Assembly: GCA_049587975.1 (NCBI GenBank)
Contig: JBAVEY010000397.1
Location: forward strand, 1-25,916
Direction: 5' to 3'
DNA from: DASSJM01 sp049587975
GTDB lineage: Bacteria; Actinomycetota; UBA4738; HRBIN12
DNA: 25,916 bases
The notes under the pieces are model-generated. The model had not been told where the DNA came from. It saw nothing but the letters and a program-made list of their open reading frames with translations, and did not search any database. The translations under genes were made by a program, and so were the position numbers. Of the stretch, positions 15,094 to 23,481 are shown one piece after another. How positions within the stretch are numbered: position 1 is the first letter of the stretch; each line of letters begins with the position of its first letter.

Positions 15094-15099
15094 TAGGAT
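15094..15099 (+). promoter_or_regulatory. TAGGAT -10 box for the DinB-like gene
   Basis: TAGGAT followed by 6 nt (GCGCGC) and GTG 15106. It is back to back with the cytX -10, only 8 bp apart. Confidence 0.5.
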
Positions 15100-15105
15100 G
15101 CGCGC

Positions 15106-15621
15106 GTGCCCACGCGCGATGCGGCGATCCGGCTCCTCGAGGAGCAGCACACGGAGCTCGCGCGCCTGCTGGCCGAGCTCGACGACGAGGACTTCGTCCG
15201 CCGGGGGACGATCGGCGGCGGCGAGTGGTCGGCCAAGGACCTCGCCGCCCACATGGGGATCTGGGAGGAGCTCGCGCTCGAGACGATGCAGACGTTCGGT
15301 CGCGGAGAGCGCCCCTCCATCGAGGACTGGTTCATTCGATCCGGCGCCGGTGACCGGGTGAACGCCGAGGGGGTCGAGCGGTTCCTCGACACGCCCGCCC
15401 CCGATGTCCTGGCTCGGTTCGGGGACCTGCACCGGCAGGTTGTGTCCGAGATCGGGGCGATGAGCGACCAGACGTGGACGGCGCCGTACCCGTTCGACCC
15501 GGTGGAGGATACGCTCGGCGACCGGATCGGCTCGCTGCTCGGGTCGGAGGCGGGCGGGTTCACCCACGCCGCCGCGCACCTGCCGGATCTGCGCGCCTAC
15601 GTCGACTCGACCAGGCGCTGA
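15106..15621 (+). CDS. DinB / mycothiol-dependent-type four-helix protein
   Basis: 171 aa. Residues IRLLEEQHTELARLLAELDD, then GEWSAKDLAAHMGIWEELAL (His in helix 2, part of the three-His metal site) and the C-terminal FTHAAAHLPDLRAYV are the pattern of the DinB/DfsB/maleylpyruvate-isomerase N-terminal superfamily of metal-binding four-helix bundles. Many members are thiol (mycothiol or bacillithiol) transferases. The substrate is unknown. It starts at GTG 15106 six nt after TAGGAT. The last 25 bp overlap the 3' end of the opposing SRPBCC gene. Confidence 0.8.
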   Translation: MPTRDAAIRLLEEQHTELARLLAELDDEDFVRRGTIGGGEWSAKDLAAHMGIWEELALETMQTFGRGERPSIEDWFIRSGAGDRVNAEGVERFLDTPAPDVLARFGDLHRQVVSEIGAMSDQTWTAPYPFDPVEDTLGDRIGSLLGSEAGGFTHAAAHLPDLRAYVDSTRR

Positions 15622-16034
15622 AGGTTCGCGAGGCTGCCCCGCATCAGCCGCCCCATGAACGGCCGGTAGACCACCAGGGCGAGCTCGCCGAGCAGCGGGA
15701 TCGGCAACGAGAGCTCCTCGGCCCACGTGAACGTCGTCGAGCCCCCAACGGGCTCGAGCGTCCAGGTCCCCGATCCCCGGACGTAGCTGCGATGCGCCAT
15801 CACCATCCGCCGCGGCGGGTCCCACTCGACGACCTCGAGCTCCTCGGTGAACAGTGGGACATGCAGCACGCGGTTCAGCACCTTGACACGAGCGCCGACG
15901 CCCGCACGCTCGGGGGTCAGGACGTGCACCCAGACAGCGTCGCGCATCCAGCGGGATTGGTCCTCCCACCGTTCGAGCAGCCTCCAGACGCGATCGGGGG
16001 ATGCCGGGAGTTCCTCGGACGACTCGACCCGCAC
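15597..16034 (-). CDS. SRPBCC-fold protein
   Basis: 145 aa from GTG 16034, located 2 bp after the MFS stop, so likely translated by coupling. The N-terminal RVESSEELPASPDRVWRLLE, central EVVEWDPPRRMVMAHRS and FTWAEELSLPIP, and the C-terminal helix (FMGRLMRGSLANLQRLVE) are typical for the polyketide-cyclase-like SRPBCC group. Ligand unknown. The frame is open far upstream on this strand, but that part is antisense shadow of other genes. The 3' end overlaps the DinB-like gene by 25 bp. Confidence 0.8.
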   Translation of the reverse strand: MRVESSEELPASPDRVWRLLERWEDQSRWMRDAVWVHVLTPERAGVGARVKVLNRVLHVPLFTEELEVVEWDPPRRMVMAHRSYVRGSGTWTLEPVGGSTTFTWAEELSLPIPLLGELALVVYRPFMGRLMRGSLANLQRLVEST

Positions 16035-16036
16035 CG

Positions 16037-17257
16037 CTACAGCCCCGCGGCCTCGCCGCTGGCGCGCCGCATGCCCATCGTCTCGCGGATCGAGAGCACC
16101 AGCCCGAGGGCCACGACCGCCGGCACGGCGTTGATCGCGAACGACGCGGTGAACCCGAACGCCTGCGCCGACCAGCCCGCCACGAGCGGCCCGATCACGA
16201 ACCCCAGGTCGCCGACGAACCGGAACACGGCGACCGCCGTCCCCTTCAGCTCCTCGGGCGTCACGTCGGAGAGCATCGGCGCCGGGGGGACGCCCGAGTA
16301 CCCGCTCGCGACGCCGAGGAACCCCATCGCGACCATGAACCCGACGGGGGTCGAGACGAACCCGAACGCGGCCGTGATCAGCGCGAGTCCCGCCAGCGCG
16401 GGGATCAGCACGGCGCGCCGTCCCCGTTGGTCCGTCGCCCGTCCTGCCGGGTAGAGGCTCACGAGCTCGGTCGCCGTGGCGATCGCGAGGCCGAGGCCGA
16501 CGCCGCTGATCGTGAGCCCAACCTCGTCGCTCGTGCCGAACAGCGGGACCAGGGTGCTGAAGACGGCGCCGATCATCCACAGATAGACGCCGTTCACCAC
16601 GAGGACCGTCACGAACGCGCGGTTCCACGGCAGGCGGCGGAGGCCGCCTCGGCGGACCTCGGACTCGTGGCGGTCGGGGTTGCGGATCGTCCGCCAGAAC
16701 AGGACCGCGGCCACGAAACAGGCGCCCGCGTAGATGAAGAGCGGGCTCGCGAGGCCGAACCACTTGGCCATCAGGCCGCCGAGCGGCCCCCCGGCGATGA
16801 AGCCGATGTTGAACGACGCGTAGTACACGCTCATCACGCGTCCGGTCCGCCGCGACGGGATCGACCGCAGCAGGAACGAGAGCAGCGACGCGAAGAACAG
16901 CGCCGACCCGACGCCCCCGAGTGCTCGGAACAGCACGAGCAGCGGGAACGTCGGGGCGAGCGCGGCGGCGAACGAGGAGACCCCCACCCAGACCGCGCCG
17001 AGCGTGGACATCGCGCGCTCGCCGTACCGATCGATGTACTTCCCGACGAACGGATCCGATACCAGGCGCGCGAACGAGAACGACGAGATCAGGATGCCGA
17101 CCGAGTCGTAGCCGACGCCGAAGCTGTGCGCGTAGTTCGGCAGGACCGGCGAGAGGATGCCGTACCCCAGCATGATCACGAAGGTCCCGAGCATCGCAGC
17201 CCGGATCTCGGGGATGCGGAGCACGTCCCCGATCCGGAACTCGGCCCCCTCGCTCAC
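16037..17257 (-). CDS. MFS transporter (drug/metabolite exporter type)
   Basis: 406 aa from GTG 17257. Another GTG at 17263 is in frame, but it abuts the TAGACT box directly; the second GTG restores the 6-nt spacing seen at other leaderless starts. Twelve helices are visible. The DHA1-type loop motif A is present between helices 2 and 3 (DPFVGKYIDRYGER), and again in the second half (YPAGRATDQRGRR). The VMSVYYASFNIGFIAGGPLGG stretch is like motif C of exporters. Substrate unknown. It forms a probable operon with the SRPBCC gene and is divergent from hutI (49-bp gap). Confidence 0.88.
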   Translation of the reverse strand: MSEGAEFRIGDVLRIPEIRAAMLGTFVIMLGYGILSPVLPNYAHSFGVGYDSVGILISSFSFARLVSDPFVGKYIDRYGERAMSTLGAVWVGVSSFAAALAPTFPLLVLFRALGGVGSALFFASLLSFLLRSIPSRRTGRVMSVYYASFNIGFIAGGPLGGLMAKWFGLASPLFIYAGACFVAAVLFWRTIRNPDRHESEVRRGGLRRLPWNRAFVTVLVVNGVYLWMIGAVFSTLVPLFGTSDEVGLTISGVGLGLAIATATELVSLYPAGRATDQRGRRAVLIPALAGLALITAAFGFVSTPVGFMVAMGFLGVASGYSGVPPAPMLSDVTPEELKGTAVAVFRFVGDLGFVIGPLVAGWSAQAFGFTASFAINAVPAVVALGLVLSIRETMGMRRASGEAAGL

Positions 17258-17263
17258 CGCCAC

Positions 17264-17269
17264 AGTCTA
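17264..17269 (-). promoter_or_regulatory. TAGACT -10 box for the MFS gene
   Basis: Minus-strand TAGACT (17269-17264), then GTGGCG and the GTG start at 17257, i.e. 6 nt spacing to the second of two GTGs. Confidence 0.5.
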
Positions 17270-17306
17270 CGGACGCGGTTGCGCCGCACCCAGAACCTGT
17301 TCTTTC

Positions 17307-18545
17307 ATGGCCGCCATGCGCCACACCGCCCGCGGCGCCGTCGCCGCGACCAACCTCGTCACGCCCTCGGCCGATCACGCACTGACGCGAGGCGACGGAC
17401 CGTGGCCCCAGGAGACCGCCGAGCAGGCGGTCGCGTGGGACGAGGGCGTCATCGTCTACGTCGGTCCCGCCGACGGCCTCACGGGCTTCGAGATCGAGTG
17501 GTTCGAGGGCTGCACGATCGCGCCGGGGTTCATCGACTGCCACACGCACCTTCCGTTCGCCGGCTGGCGCGCGGACGAGTTCGAGGCGCGCCTGTCCGGG
17601 GTCTCGTACCGCCATCAACACGGAGAGGGCGGGATCTACCGCAGTGCCCGGATGCTGGCCGAGGCGAGCGACGACGAGGTGCTCGCGTTCTGCCGGTCGC
17701 TCGTGCGGGAGATGAGTGACCACGGCACCACGGCGCTCGAGCTGAAGACCGGGTACGGCCTCTCGGTCGAGGCCGAGCTGCGACAGGCTCGGCTCGCGAG
17801 GCGGCTCGCCGAGGATGCGCCGCAGACGTGCTCGGTGACGCTGCTCGCGTGCCATGCGGTGCCCGAGGGTGTGGGGCGCGCCGACTGGGTCCGCACCGTC
17901 TGCGACGAGCTCATCCCGGCGGCGGCTCGGGAGGACCTCGTGGACGCCGTCGACGTGTACGTCGAGGACATCGCCTTCTCGCTCGACGACCTGGCCGAGA
18001 TCGCGCAGTGCGCCTCGCACGTCGGACTCCCGCTCCGCTGTCACGCCGACCAGCTCGGACCGTCGGGCGCGGCCGAGGCCGCCGTCGCGCTCGACGCGAT
18101 GAGCGCCGACCACCTGAACCACGTCTCGTCGGCGGGCATCTCGTCGCTCGGCGCCGCGCCGGCCACCGTCGCGGTCCTGCTGCCGACCTCGACGCTGTTC
18201 CTGCGTTCGTCGCCGCCGGACGTCCGAGCGCTGCTCGATGCGGGGGCGGCCGTCGCGATCGCCTCGGACTTCAACCCGGGGACGTCGCCGGTCCTCTCGA
18301 TGCCGGAGGTGATCGCGACCGCCTGTTCGCTCTACGGTCTGCATCCGCTCGAGGCGCTCGCCGCCGCCACCGTCAACGCCTCGGCGGCGCTCGGCCTTGC
18401 CCCGGAGCGCGGTACGCTTGCGCCCGGCGGGCCCGCCGACGTCGTGGTCCTGGAGGGCGACGCCTTCCGGCTGGTCCCGTATCGGCTCGGACACAACCCG
18501 GTGGTCCGGACGTTCGTCGACGGCGAGAGGGTGGGAGGACGTTGA
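17307..18545 (+). CDS. hutI: imidazolonepropionase
   Basis: 412 aa from ATG 17307; a second ATG at 17316 is equally possible. HutI opens the ring of imidazolone-5-propionate to N-formimino-glutamate, the third step of histidine breakdown. Amidohydrolase features: GFIDCHTHLPFAGWR (His79, His81 metal ligands), GEGGIYRSA (~107-115), ELKTGYGLSVE, ACHAVP, CHADQLGPSGAAEAA and ASDFNPGTSP with the metal Asp. Length matches the family. The end overlaps the L,D-transpeptidase start as TTGA (18542-18545). hutH and hutU are 1-5 kb downstream on the opposite strand, so the pathway is not one operon. Confidence 0.95.
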   Translation: MAAMRHTARGAVAATNLVTPSADHALTRGDGPWPQETAEQAVAWDEGVIVYVGPADGLTGFEIEWFEGCTIAPGFIDCHTHLPFAGWRADEFEARLSGVSYRHQHGEGGIYRSARMLAEASDDEVLAFCRSLVREMSDHGTTALELKTGYGLSVEAELRQARLARRLAEDAPQTCSVTLLACHAVPEGVGRADWVRTVCDELIPAAAREDLVDAVDVYVEDIAFSLDDLAEIAQCASHVGLPLRCHADQLGPSGAAEAAVALDAMSADHLNHVSSAGISSLGAAPATVAVLLPTSTLFLRSSPPDVRALLDAGAAVAIASDFNPGTSPVLSMPEVIATACSLYGLHPLEALAAATVNASAALGLAPERGTLAPGGPADVVVLEGDAFRLVPYRLGHNPVVRTFVDGERVGGR

Positions 18546-19693
18546 GGAGGTATGCCGCGCTGCTGGCGCTCGTCGTCGGACTGCTGCTCCTGGCGGTCCC
18601 GGCAGCCGCGCAGACGACGCTGACGCTGTCGGCCGACGCCGCGAGGATCGAGTTCGGTCAGAGGGTTTCGCTCTCCGGAACGGTCTCGGGTGTAGCGGCC
18701 GGCACGACGATCGAGATCAGGAACGGCGGGGGGGCTTCGATCGCCTCGGCAACCACCGGCGCCGCCGGCGCCTTCTCGGCCCGGATCGAACCCGAGCGAT
18801 CCGACACCTACATGGCCGTGCTCGGCGATGCGTCCAGCGAACCCGTGTCGGTCGAGGTCCGCGCCGTGCTCTCGGCCCGCATGGGCCAGGTCCGGCTGTT
18901 CGACCACATCGTCGTCCGCGGGACCGTCGGCCCCGCGCGCCCGGGTTCGAGCGTCACGGTCGAGCTGACCAAGGGCGGGCGAACCGTCGACACCCGGCAG
19001 GTCACCATGGGCGCTGCCGGTGGGTTCCGCACGAGGTTCACGATCGGCGAACCGGGCACCTACCGCGCAACGGCGTCGTTCTCGGCGCCCGACCTGCTCA
19101 GCGGACGCGCGAGGACGCAGGCCGACGCCACGCCGCTCCCCCACCTGTCGTCGGGTTCGTCGGGCCGCTTCGTCAGGCTCCTCGAGGGCCGGTTGGTCGA
19201 GCTCCGCTACCGCCTCGCCGGGGCGAAGGACGGCCGGTACGACCACCGGACCGCCGACGCGGTCGTCGCGTTCCACAAGGTGCAGCGCATGGAGCGTTCG
19301 TACTCGGTGAGCGAGGCAACGTGGCGAACGCTTGCCGATCCCATCCGCCCGCGCGCGCGCCACGACTGGCGCGGCTTCCACTTCGAGGTGGATCAGACGC
19401 GGCAGCTCCTGTACACCGTCGAGGACGGCGACATCACGAACGTGCTCCACGTCTCGACGGGAGCGGGCGGCGCGACCCACGACGGGACGTTCCGTGTCTG
19501 GGGGAAGACCGCCGGCCTCAGCCCGAACCACCTCTACTACCCGAGCTACTTCGACGGGTACCGCGCCCTCCACGGGTGGACCGAGGTGCCGACGTACGCC
19601 GCGAGCCACGGCTGCGTTCGCATCCCTTATTGGAACGCGGTGTGGGTGTACGACCTCGCCGACTACGGCACCCGCGTCGCGATCTACCACTAG
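18542..19693 (+). CDS. secreted L,D-transpeptidase (YkuD) with Ig-like and peptidoglycan-binding domains
   Basis: 383 aa from TTG 18542, which overlaps the hutI stop (TTGA); GGGAGG is at 18533-18538. This start gives a clean signal peptide (MRRYAALLAL... AAAQ, cleavage near 24). Two Ig-like/beta domains (~27-110 and ~111-195) are followed by a PG_binding_1-like domain (~203-265: LEGRLVELRYRLAGAKDGRY, then AVVAFHKVQRM) and the YkuD catalytic domain (~278-383). The active site is SHGCVRI with Cys358 and His356, plus His344. It forms 3-3 cross-links in, or anchors proteins to, peptidoglycan outside the cell. Coupling to hutI is unusual and probably a neighbourhood accident. Confidence 0.9.
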   Translation: MRRYAALLALVVGLLLLAVPAAAQTTLTLSADAARIEFGQRVSLSGTVSGVAAGTTIEIRNGGGASIASATTGAAGAFSARIEPERSDTYMAVLGDASSEPVSVEVRAVLSARMGQVRLFDHIVVRGTVGPARPGSSVTVELTKGGRTVDTRQVTMGAAGGFRTRFTIGEPGTYRATASFSAPDLLSGRARTQADATPLPHLSSGSSGRFVRLLEGRLVELRYRLAGAKDGRYDHRTADAVVAFHKVQRMERSYSVSEATWRTLADPIRPRARHDWRGFHFEVDQTRQLLYTVEDGDITNVLHVSTGAGGATHDGTFRVWGKTAGLSPNHLYYPSYFDGYRALHGWTEVPTYAASHGCVRIPYWNAVWVYDLADYGTRVAIYH

Positions 19694-19708
19694 CGCGTCC
19701 CGACGAGA

Positions 19709-21235
19709 TCAGGCCAACGGACGCCCCGCTCCTTCCGCGGCCTCGAGCAGCGAACCGCCCCGCACGAGCTCCACGGTCGCCGCGATATCGGGCCCCAGCT
19801 CGCGGTCGGTGTCGAGGAACACGACCCGCGCGCGGATCGCATCCCGAGCGGCTCCCGTCGCCGCGGCCGGCACGAGCGGCGCGCGCAGATCGAGCGCCTG
19901 CGCCGCCACCAACGCCTCGAGGGCGATCACGACCTCGGCGTTCGAGACCACGTCGCGCGCGTGGCGAGCCGCCGTCATCCCCATGCTCACGTGGTCTTCC
20001 TGCCCCGCGCTCGAGCCGATCGAGTCGACCGAGGCGGGGTGCGCGAGCGTCTTGCATTCGGATACGAGCGATGCGGCCGTGTACTGCACGAGCATGAAGC
20101 CCGAGTTGAGACCGCTCTCCGCGACCAGGAAGGGCGGCAGCCCGTTGTTGCGCGTGGGATCGAGCAGCCGGTAGAGGCGGCGTTCGGCGATGCTCGCGAG
20201 CGGGACGAGGGCGGCCGCGAGCGCGTCGAGCGCGACCGCGACCGGCTGGCCGTGGAAGTTCCCACCCGAGAGCACTTCGTCGTCGTCGGGGAACACGATG
20301 GGATTGTCCGAGACCGCGTTCGCCTCGACCTCGAGGACACCGCGCACGAACCCGAGCACCTCGCGCGTCGCGCCGTTCACCTGCGGCGAGCAGCGGAGCG
20401 AGTACGCATCTTGCACCAGGTGCGTACTCTCGCGGTGCGAGGCGACGATCGCGCTGCCCTCGAGCAACCGCCGCAGGTTCGACGCCGACGCAACCACGCC
20501 GGGGTGGGGCCGGAGCGCCGTGAGCCGTTCGTCGAAGACCCGGTCCGAGCCGAGCGCGGCCTCCACGCTCATCGCGGCCGTGACGTCCGCGGTCCGGACG
20601 AGCCGTTCGGCGCGCGACACCGCGAGGATCCCGATCGCGAGCATGCCCTGGGTTCCGTTGACGAGCGCGAGCCCCTCCTTCGCCTTGAGCTCGAGCGGTT
20701 CGAGACCGGCCGAACGCAGGACGTCGCCCGCGGGCTTCGGCTCGCCGTCGACCAGCAGCTCGCCGCGGCCAACCAGAGGGAGCGCGAGGTTCGCGAGCGG
20801 CGCCAGATCCCCCGACGCGCCGAGCGACCCCTGCTCGGGCACGAAGGGCACCAGGTCGCGGTTCAGCATCTCGACCATGCGCTCGATGACCTCGGCGCGG
20901 ACGCCCGAGTGTCCGAGCGCCAGCACGTGCGCGCGCAGGAGCAGCATCGCTCGCGCCTCCTCGCGCGAGAGCGGCGAGCCGACCGCGGTGGCGTGAGAGC
21001 GGACGATCCCGAGCTGGAGCGCGTCGGCTTGGTCCGGCTCGATGTGCTGGTTCGCGAGCGAGCCGAACCCGGTCGTCACGCCGTAGACGGTGGCGTTGGA
21101 CGCGACGGCGCGTTCGATCACGTCGCGGGCAGCGCCGATCCTGTCCGACGCGGCGGAGCCGAGCTCGACCTCGGCGCCGAGCGCCACCTCGACGACGTCC
21201 TCGAGCGAGAGCGGCTCCCCGACCCGGATCGGCAC
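19709..21235 (-). CDS. hutH: histidine ammonia-lyase
   Basis: 508 aa from GTG 21235. HutH removes ammonia from histidine to form urocanate, the first step of the pathway. The MIO cofactor triad Ala140-Ser141-Gly142 lies in GSLGASGDLAPLANLAL, with the catalytic Tyr51 in YGVTTGFGSLAN. Later blocks match the family: NGTQGMLA, VQDAYSLRCSPQVNG, SDNPIVFPDD, GGNFHGQPVA and QEDHVSMGM. Full family length. Its own promoter precedes it (TTGCCG, 17 nt, TAGCCT, 6 nt, GTG), and it is divergent from the DUF983 gene. Tail-to-tail with the L,D-transpeptidase gene. Confidence 0.97.
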   Translation of the reverse strand: MPIRVGEPLSLEDVVEVALGAEVELGSAASDRIGAARDVIERAVASNATVYGVTTGFGSLANQHIEPDQADALQLGIVRSHATAVGSPLSREEARAMLLLRAHVLALGHSGVRAEVIERMVEMLNRDLVPFVPEQGSLGASGDLAPLANLALPLVGRGELLVDGEPKPAGDVLRSAGLEPLELKAKEGLALVNGTQGMLAIGILAVSRAERLVRTADVTAAMSVEAALGSDRVFDERLTALRPHPGVVASASNLRRLLEGSAIVASHRESTHLVQDAYSLRCSPQVNGATREVLGFVRGVLEVEANAVSDNPIVFPDDDEVLSGGNFHGQPVAVALDALAAALVPLASIAERRLYRLLDPTRNNGLPPFLVAESGLNSGFMLVQYTAASLVSECKTLAHPASVDSIGSSAGQEDHVSMGMTAARHARDVVSNAEVVIALEALVAAQALDLRAPLVPAAATGAARDAIRARVVFLDTDRELGPDIAATVELVRGGSLLEAAEGAGRPLA

Positions 21236-21241
21236 GGCGCA

Positions 21242-21270
21242 AGGCTACGGAGGGCGCCCACCGCCGGCAA
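21242..21270 (-). promoter_or_regulatory. hutH promoter, TTGCCG -35 and TAGCCT -10
   Basis: Minus strand: TTGCCG (21270-21265), 17-nt spacer, TAGCCT (21247-21242), then 6 nt to GTG 21235. The only promoter in the window where I can see a good -35 as well. The spacer contains the palindrome GGGCGCCC. Confidence 0.6.
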
Positions 21271-21285
21271 GCCGCAACCCGGTCG

Positions 21286-21291
21286 TAGGCT
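21286..21291 (+). promoter_or_regulatory. TAGGCT -10 box for the DUF983 gene
   Basis: TAGGCT 8 nt before ATG 21300; same spacing as the other ATG-start example at 10125-10139. Confidence 0.5.
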
Positions 21292-21299
21292 GACCCCAG

Positions 21300-21800
21300 A
21301 TGTCGAGCCCGTGGGACGACCTCGACCCGAGCGCGACGCCGGAGGGCGCCGGAGCCCGGCCTGATCCTCCCCCTACGAGCGCTCGCACCCCTGGCGGCTT
21401 CACCGTCCTCCTGCGCGGAGCTACCAAGCGCTGTCCGCGCTGCGGCGAGGGACGGTTGTTCAAGAGCCGGTTCACGATCCGCGACCGGTGCCCGCGGTGC
21501 GGGCTGCGGCTCGAGCGGGAGGAGGGCGGGTTCCTCGGCGCGATGACGATCAACTACACGTTCACGGCGTTCGTCTGGCTCGTCGTGCTCGTCGGGTGGC
21601 TCGTGATGGATCTCCCCGACCTCCACGTGCCCGCGCTCACGATCACGTCGATCGCGATCGCCGCCCTGGTGCCGCTGCTCTTCTGGCCGTTCTCGAAGAC
21701 GATCTGGGCGAGCGTCGACTTCCTGATCTACCGGACGAGCCCGGACTACGGGTCAAGGGAGGCCGCCGACCGTTCGAGCGGCAACGGCGGCCGTCACTGA
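21300..21800 (+). CDS. DUF983-family membrane protein with zinc-ribbon-like cysteines
   Basis: 166 aa. A disordered Pro-rich N-terminus (1-33) is followed by two CxxC pairs: CPRCGEGRLF (Cys45, Cys48) and CPRCGLRLE (Cys64, Cys67), which probably bind zinc on the cytoplasmic side. GGFLGAMTINYT and two membrane helices (~88-104 and ~111-130) complete the DUF983 pattern. DUF983 proteins often neighbour cytochrome oxidase or hut-unrelated genes; no function is established here. It is wedged between hutH and hutU on the opposite strand and stops 1 bp from the hutU stop. Confidence 0.85.
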   Translation: MSSPWDDLDPSATPEGAGARPDPPPTSARTPGGFTVLLRGATKRCPRCGEGRLFKSRFTIRDRCPRCGLRLEREEGGFLGAMTINYTFTAFVWLVVLVGWLVMDLPDLHVPALTITSIAIAALVPLLFWPFSKTIWASVDFLIYRTSPDYGSREAADRSSGNGGRH

Positions 21801-21801
21801 G

Positions 21802-23460
21802 CTACTCGCGCCAGGGCAGCCGCACGCCGCGCTCGGCAGCGACCGCGAGCGCCTCCTCGTAGCCGGCGTCCGCGTGGCGCATGACGCCGGTCCCCGGGTC
21901 GGTGGTCAGCACGCGCTCGAGCCGCGCGGTGGCGTTCTCGCTCCCGTCGGCCACCACGACCATGCCCGCGTGGATCGAGTACCCGATCCCGACGCCGCCG
22001 CCATGATGCACGCTCACCCAGTGCGCTCCGGCCGCGGTGTTCACGAGCGCGTTCAGGATCGGCCAGTCCGCGATCGCATCCGAACCGTCCTTCATCGCCT
22101 CGGTCTCCCGGTACGGGCTCGCGACGCTCCCGCTGTCGAGGTGGTCGCGCCCGATCACGATCGGCGCCGAGAGCTCGCCGCTCGCGACCATCTCGTTGAA
22201 CCGCAGGCCCGCCCTCGCGCGCTCGCCGTAGCCGAGCCAGCAGATCCGCGCCGGCAGACCCTGGAACGCCACGCGCTCCTCGGCCATCGCGAGCCAACGC
22301 TGCAACCGCTCGTTCTCGGGGAAGAGCTCGGCGACCGCGCGGTCGGTCTTCGAGATGTCCTCGGGATCGCCCGAGAGGGCGGCCCAACGGAACGGGCCCT
22401 TGCCCTCGCAGAACATCGGGCGCACGAACGCCGGTACGAACCCCGGGTACGCGTACGCGCGCTCGTGGGCGAGGCCGCCGGTCTCGGCGCCCGCCCGCAG
22501 GTTGTTGCCGTAGTCGAACACGACCGCCCCGCCGTCCAGGAACCCCACCATCGCCTCGACGTGCCGGGCCATCGACGCGAACGCGCGCCGTTGGTACTCC
22601 TCCGGGTCCTCGTCACGGAGGCGATCCGCCTCCTCGAGCGAAAGCCCGGCCGGCACGTACCCGCCGAGCGGGTCGTGGGCGCTCGTCTGGTCCGTGACCA
22701 GCTCCGGCGCGAACCCGTTCGCGAGCAGCCGGGGCAGGATCTCGGCGCAGTTGCCGACGAGCCCGATCGACACGGCCTCGCGCGCCGAGCGTGCCTCGTC
22801 CACCCAGCCCAGCGCCTCGTCGAGGTCGTCGGTCTCGCGGTCGAGGTAGCGGGTCTTGATGCGCCGCTCGATCCGCGCCGGGTCGACCTCGACGCAGAGC
22901 GCGACGCCGCCGTTCATCGTGACGGCAAGCGGTTGCGCGCCGCCCATGCCGCCGAGCCCGCCCGTGAGCGTCACGGTCCCGGCGAGCGTGCCGCCGAACC
23001 GTTGCGTGGCGGCCTCGGCGAACGTCTCGTAGGTCCCCTGCAGGATCCCCTGGGTCCCGATGTAGATCCACGAACCCGCCGTCATCTGCCCGTACATCGT
23101 GAGGCCCGCGTGCTCGAGCTCGCGGAACGTGTCCCACGTCGCCCACCTCGGCACCAGCATCGCGTTCGAGATCAACACGCGCGGCGCCATCTCGTGCGTG
23201 CGGAACACGCCGACCGGCTTGCCCGACTGCACGAGCATCGTCTCGTCGTCCGCGAGGGTCCGCAGCGTCCGCACGATCGCGTCGAACGCCTCCCACGAGC
23301 GGGCCGCCCGCCCGGTCCCGCCGTACACGACAAGGTCCTGGGGCCGTTCGGCGACGTCGGGGTCGAGGTTGTTCATCAGCATCCGCAGGGCGGCCTCCTG
23401 CGGCCACGACCGACACGAGAGCTCGGTCCCGCGGGGTGCCCGGATCTCGCGCGCGCTCAC
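21802..23460 (-). CDS. hutU: urocanate hydratase
   Basis: 552 aa from GTG 23460. HutU adds water to urocanate to make imidazolone-5-propionate, using tightly bound NAD+. The NAD site is GGLGGMGGAQPLAVTMNGG (167-185). The active-site cysteine is Cys407 in PARICWLGYGER. Other family blocks are QDLVVYGGTGRAARSWEAF, GQMTAGSWIYIGTQGILQGT, DQTSAHDPLGGYVP and HHGGGVGIGYSIHAGMVVVA near the C-terminus. Full length. It has its own TATCAT box 7 nt before the start, and an inverted repeat further upstream. Confidence 0.97.
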   Translation of the reverse strand: MSAREIRAPRGTELSCRSWPQEAALRMLMNNLDPDVAERPQDLVVYGGTGRAARSWEAFDAIVRTLRTLADDETMLVQSGKPVGVFRTHEMAPRVLISNAMLVPRWATWDTFRELEHAGLTMYGQMTAGSWIYIGTQGILQGTYETFAEAATQRFGGTLAGTVTLTGGLGGMGGAQPLAVTMNGGVALCVEVDPARIERRIKTRYLDRETDDLDEALGWVDEARSAREAVSIGLVGNCAEILPRLLANGFAPELVTDQTSAHDPLGGYVPAGLSLEEADRLRDEDPEEYQRRAFASMARHVEAMVGFLDGGAVVFDYGNNLRAGAETGGLAHERAYAYPGFVPAFVRPMFCEGKGPFRWAALSGDPEDISKTDRAVAELFPENERLQRWLAMAEERVAFQGLPARICWLGYGERARAGLRFNEMVASGELSAPIVIGRDHLDSGSVASPYRETEAMKDGSDAIADWPILNALVNTAAGAHWVSVHHGGGVGIGYSIHAGMVVVADGSENATARLERVLTTDPGTGVMRHADAGYEEALAVAAERGVRLPWRE

Positions 23461-23467
23461 GCTCGCG

Positions 23468-23473
23468 ATGATA
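23468..23473 (-). promoter_or_regulatory. TATCAT -10 box for hutU
   Basis: Minus-strand TATCAT (23473-23468), 7 nt before GTG 23460. Confidence 0.45.
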
Positions 23474-23481
23474 ATGCCGCG

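Noticed and set aside
13993..15096. 367-codon plus-strand frame antisense to cytX and the riboswitch
   Set aside because: Made of His/Arg/Glu-rich shadow sequence without recognisable domain; it would cross the riboswitch.
15597..18494. 965-codon minus-strand open frame spanning SRPBCC, MFS and hutI
   Set aside because: Only the last 145 codons resemble a protein family; the rest is Arg/Asp/Gly-rich antisense shadow of MFS and hutI, usual in very GC-rich DNA.
19518..21626. 702-codon minus-strand open frame over hutH
   Set aside because: Composition is that of a shadow frame; hutH in the other frame has full motifs and length.
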